Source of the DNA: an uncultured Lachnospiraceae bacterium
Lineage (GTDB): Bacteria > Bacillota > Clostridia > Lachnospirales > Lachnospiraceae
Assembly (NCBI GenBank): GCA_902803625.1
Contig: CADCQV010000173.1
Location: forward strand, 1-14,391
Direction: 5' to 3'
DNA: 14,391 nucleotides
Positions within the stretch are counted from its first letter, which is position 1; the number at the start of each line of letters is the position of its first letter. Under the pieces are notes generated by a model. That model saw nothing but the letters and a program-made list of their open reading frames with translations, was not told where the DNA came from and ran no database searches. The translations under genes and the position numbers were made by a program. Below are positions 14,120 to 14,391 of the stretch, piece after piece.

Positions 14120-14190
14120 CAGGGGAAGAGGGATTCGAACCCCCGTGAACGGTTTTGGAGACCGTCATACTGCCACTGTATGATTCCCCT
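14120..14190 (-). tRNA. tRNA-Trp (anticodon CCA)
   Basis: Read on the minus strand the 71 nt fold as a full cloverleaf. The acceptor stem AGGGGAA (14184-14190) pairs with TTCCCCT (14121-14127), the D stem is ATAC/GTAT, and the anticodon stem ACGGT/ACCGT closes loop CTCCAAA with anticodon CCA. A 4-nt variable loop and a T stem GGGGG/CCCTC with loop TTCGAAT follow, with discriminator G at 14120. The CCA tail is not encoded (CGC follows). It decodes UGG as tryptophan. Confidence 0.95.
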
Positions 14191-14193
14191 GTT

Positions 14194-14208
14194 TCGCCGC
14201 ACAGGCGA
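14194..14208 (-). other. Leader hairpin of the tRNA-Trp precursor
   Basis: TCGCC and GGCGA pair around a 5-nt loop four nt before the mature tRNA 5' end, on the precursor strand. Such a 5' leader stem would be removed by RNase P. It is a weak structural note. Confidence 0.4.
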
Positions 14209-14219
14209 CGACTCATATG

Positions 14220-14248
14220 ATTCTACTCTTAAAATGTATAAAATGCAA
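14220..14248 (-). promoter_or_regulatory. Predicted promoter of tRNA-Trp
   Basis: On the minus strand TTGCAT (14243-14248) and TAGAAT (14220-14225) are 17 bp apart, placing the transcript start near 14213, about 23 nt before the tRNA. Further right (14249-14391) the DNA is AT-rich, with two small inverted repeats: ATCGC/GCGAT at 14337-14350 and GTTAG/CTAAC at 14358-14381. I see no gene there. Confidence 0.7.
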
Positions 14249-14391
14249 GCACAGATTTCTTCCGATTATTCCTATTGTCTGTTGTATTTACAGGTAACAT
14301 ATGTAATAATAAAGTATATTTATAATATTGTACCAAATCGCTTACGCGATGGCTATCGTTAGGTTTTTGAGTTTCGCTAACAATCTATACA

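Overview
The window looks like a chromosomal segment of a Gram-positive Clostridia-type bacterium, most likely Lachnospiraceae or a close relative. The reasons are a Firmicutes-style mraZ-rsmH-ftsL-PBP-mraY wall/division cluster, a single-chain purL of 1259 residues, GGAGG-type ribosome binding sites, sigma-A-like promoters and moderate base composition. The family-level placement is inference from gene content. Every protein gene and the single tRNA read right to left (minus strand).

Reading in the direction of transcription, the right end (about 14391 to 13796) holds a tRNA-Trp gene with its own promoter and terminator. Next to it lies a copy of the tRNA 3' end plus terminator, separated from the original by a short nested-palindrome element. 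An operon-like run follows: an NhaC-family antiporter, a 699-residue protein with an N-terminal cyclic-nucleotide-binding-like fold and an otherwise unrecognised body, a 150-residue DUF6508-like protein, and purL (de novo purine synthesis). The gaps are only 18, 19 and 18 nt, so co-transcription is likely. Both middle genes appear to start at TTG.

Between purL and mraZ (5520-5898) are a 19-bp-period tandem array of truncated repeats touching the purL stop codon, two terminator-like hairpins, a strong promoter, and four direct repeats with a 10-bp period matching the known MraZ-binding motif. The left half is the division/cell wall cluster: mraZ (regulator), rsmH (16S rRNA methyltransferase), an ftsL-like bitopic protein, an FtsI/SpoVD-type transpeptidase and mraY (lipid I synthesis). 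The first four genes are tightly packed or overlapping. mraY has its own promoter-like sequence just after the PBP stop and a terminator-like hairpin after its own stop, so the usual continuation (murD, ftsW, murG) is absent at least within the 156 bp seen.

The most interesting non-coding signals are a small dispersed hairpin family whose copies show compensatory stem changes, the duplicated tRNA-Trp 3' end around a palindromic insert, and the MraZ operator. The most interesting protein is the uncharacterised 699-residue one.
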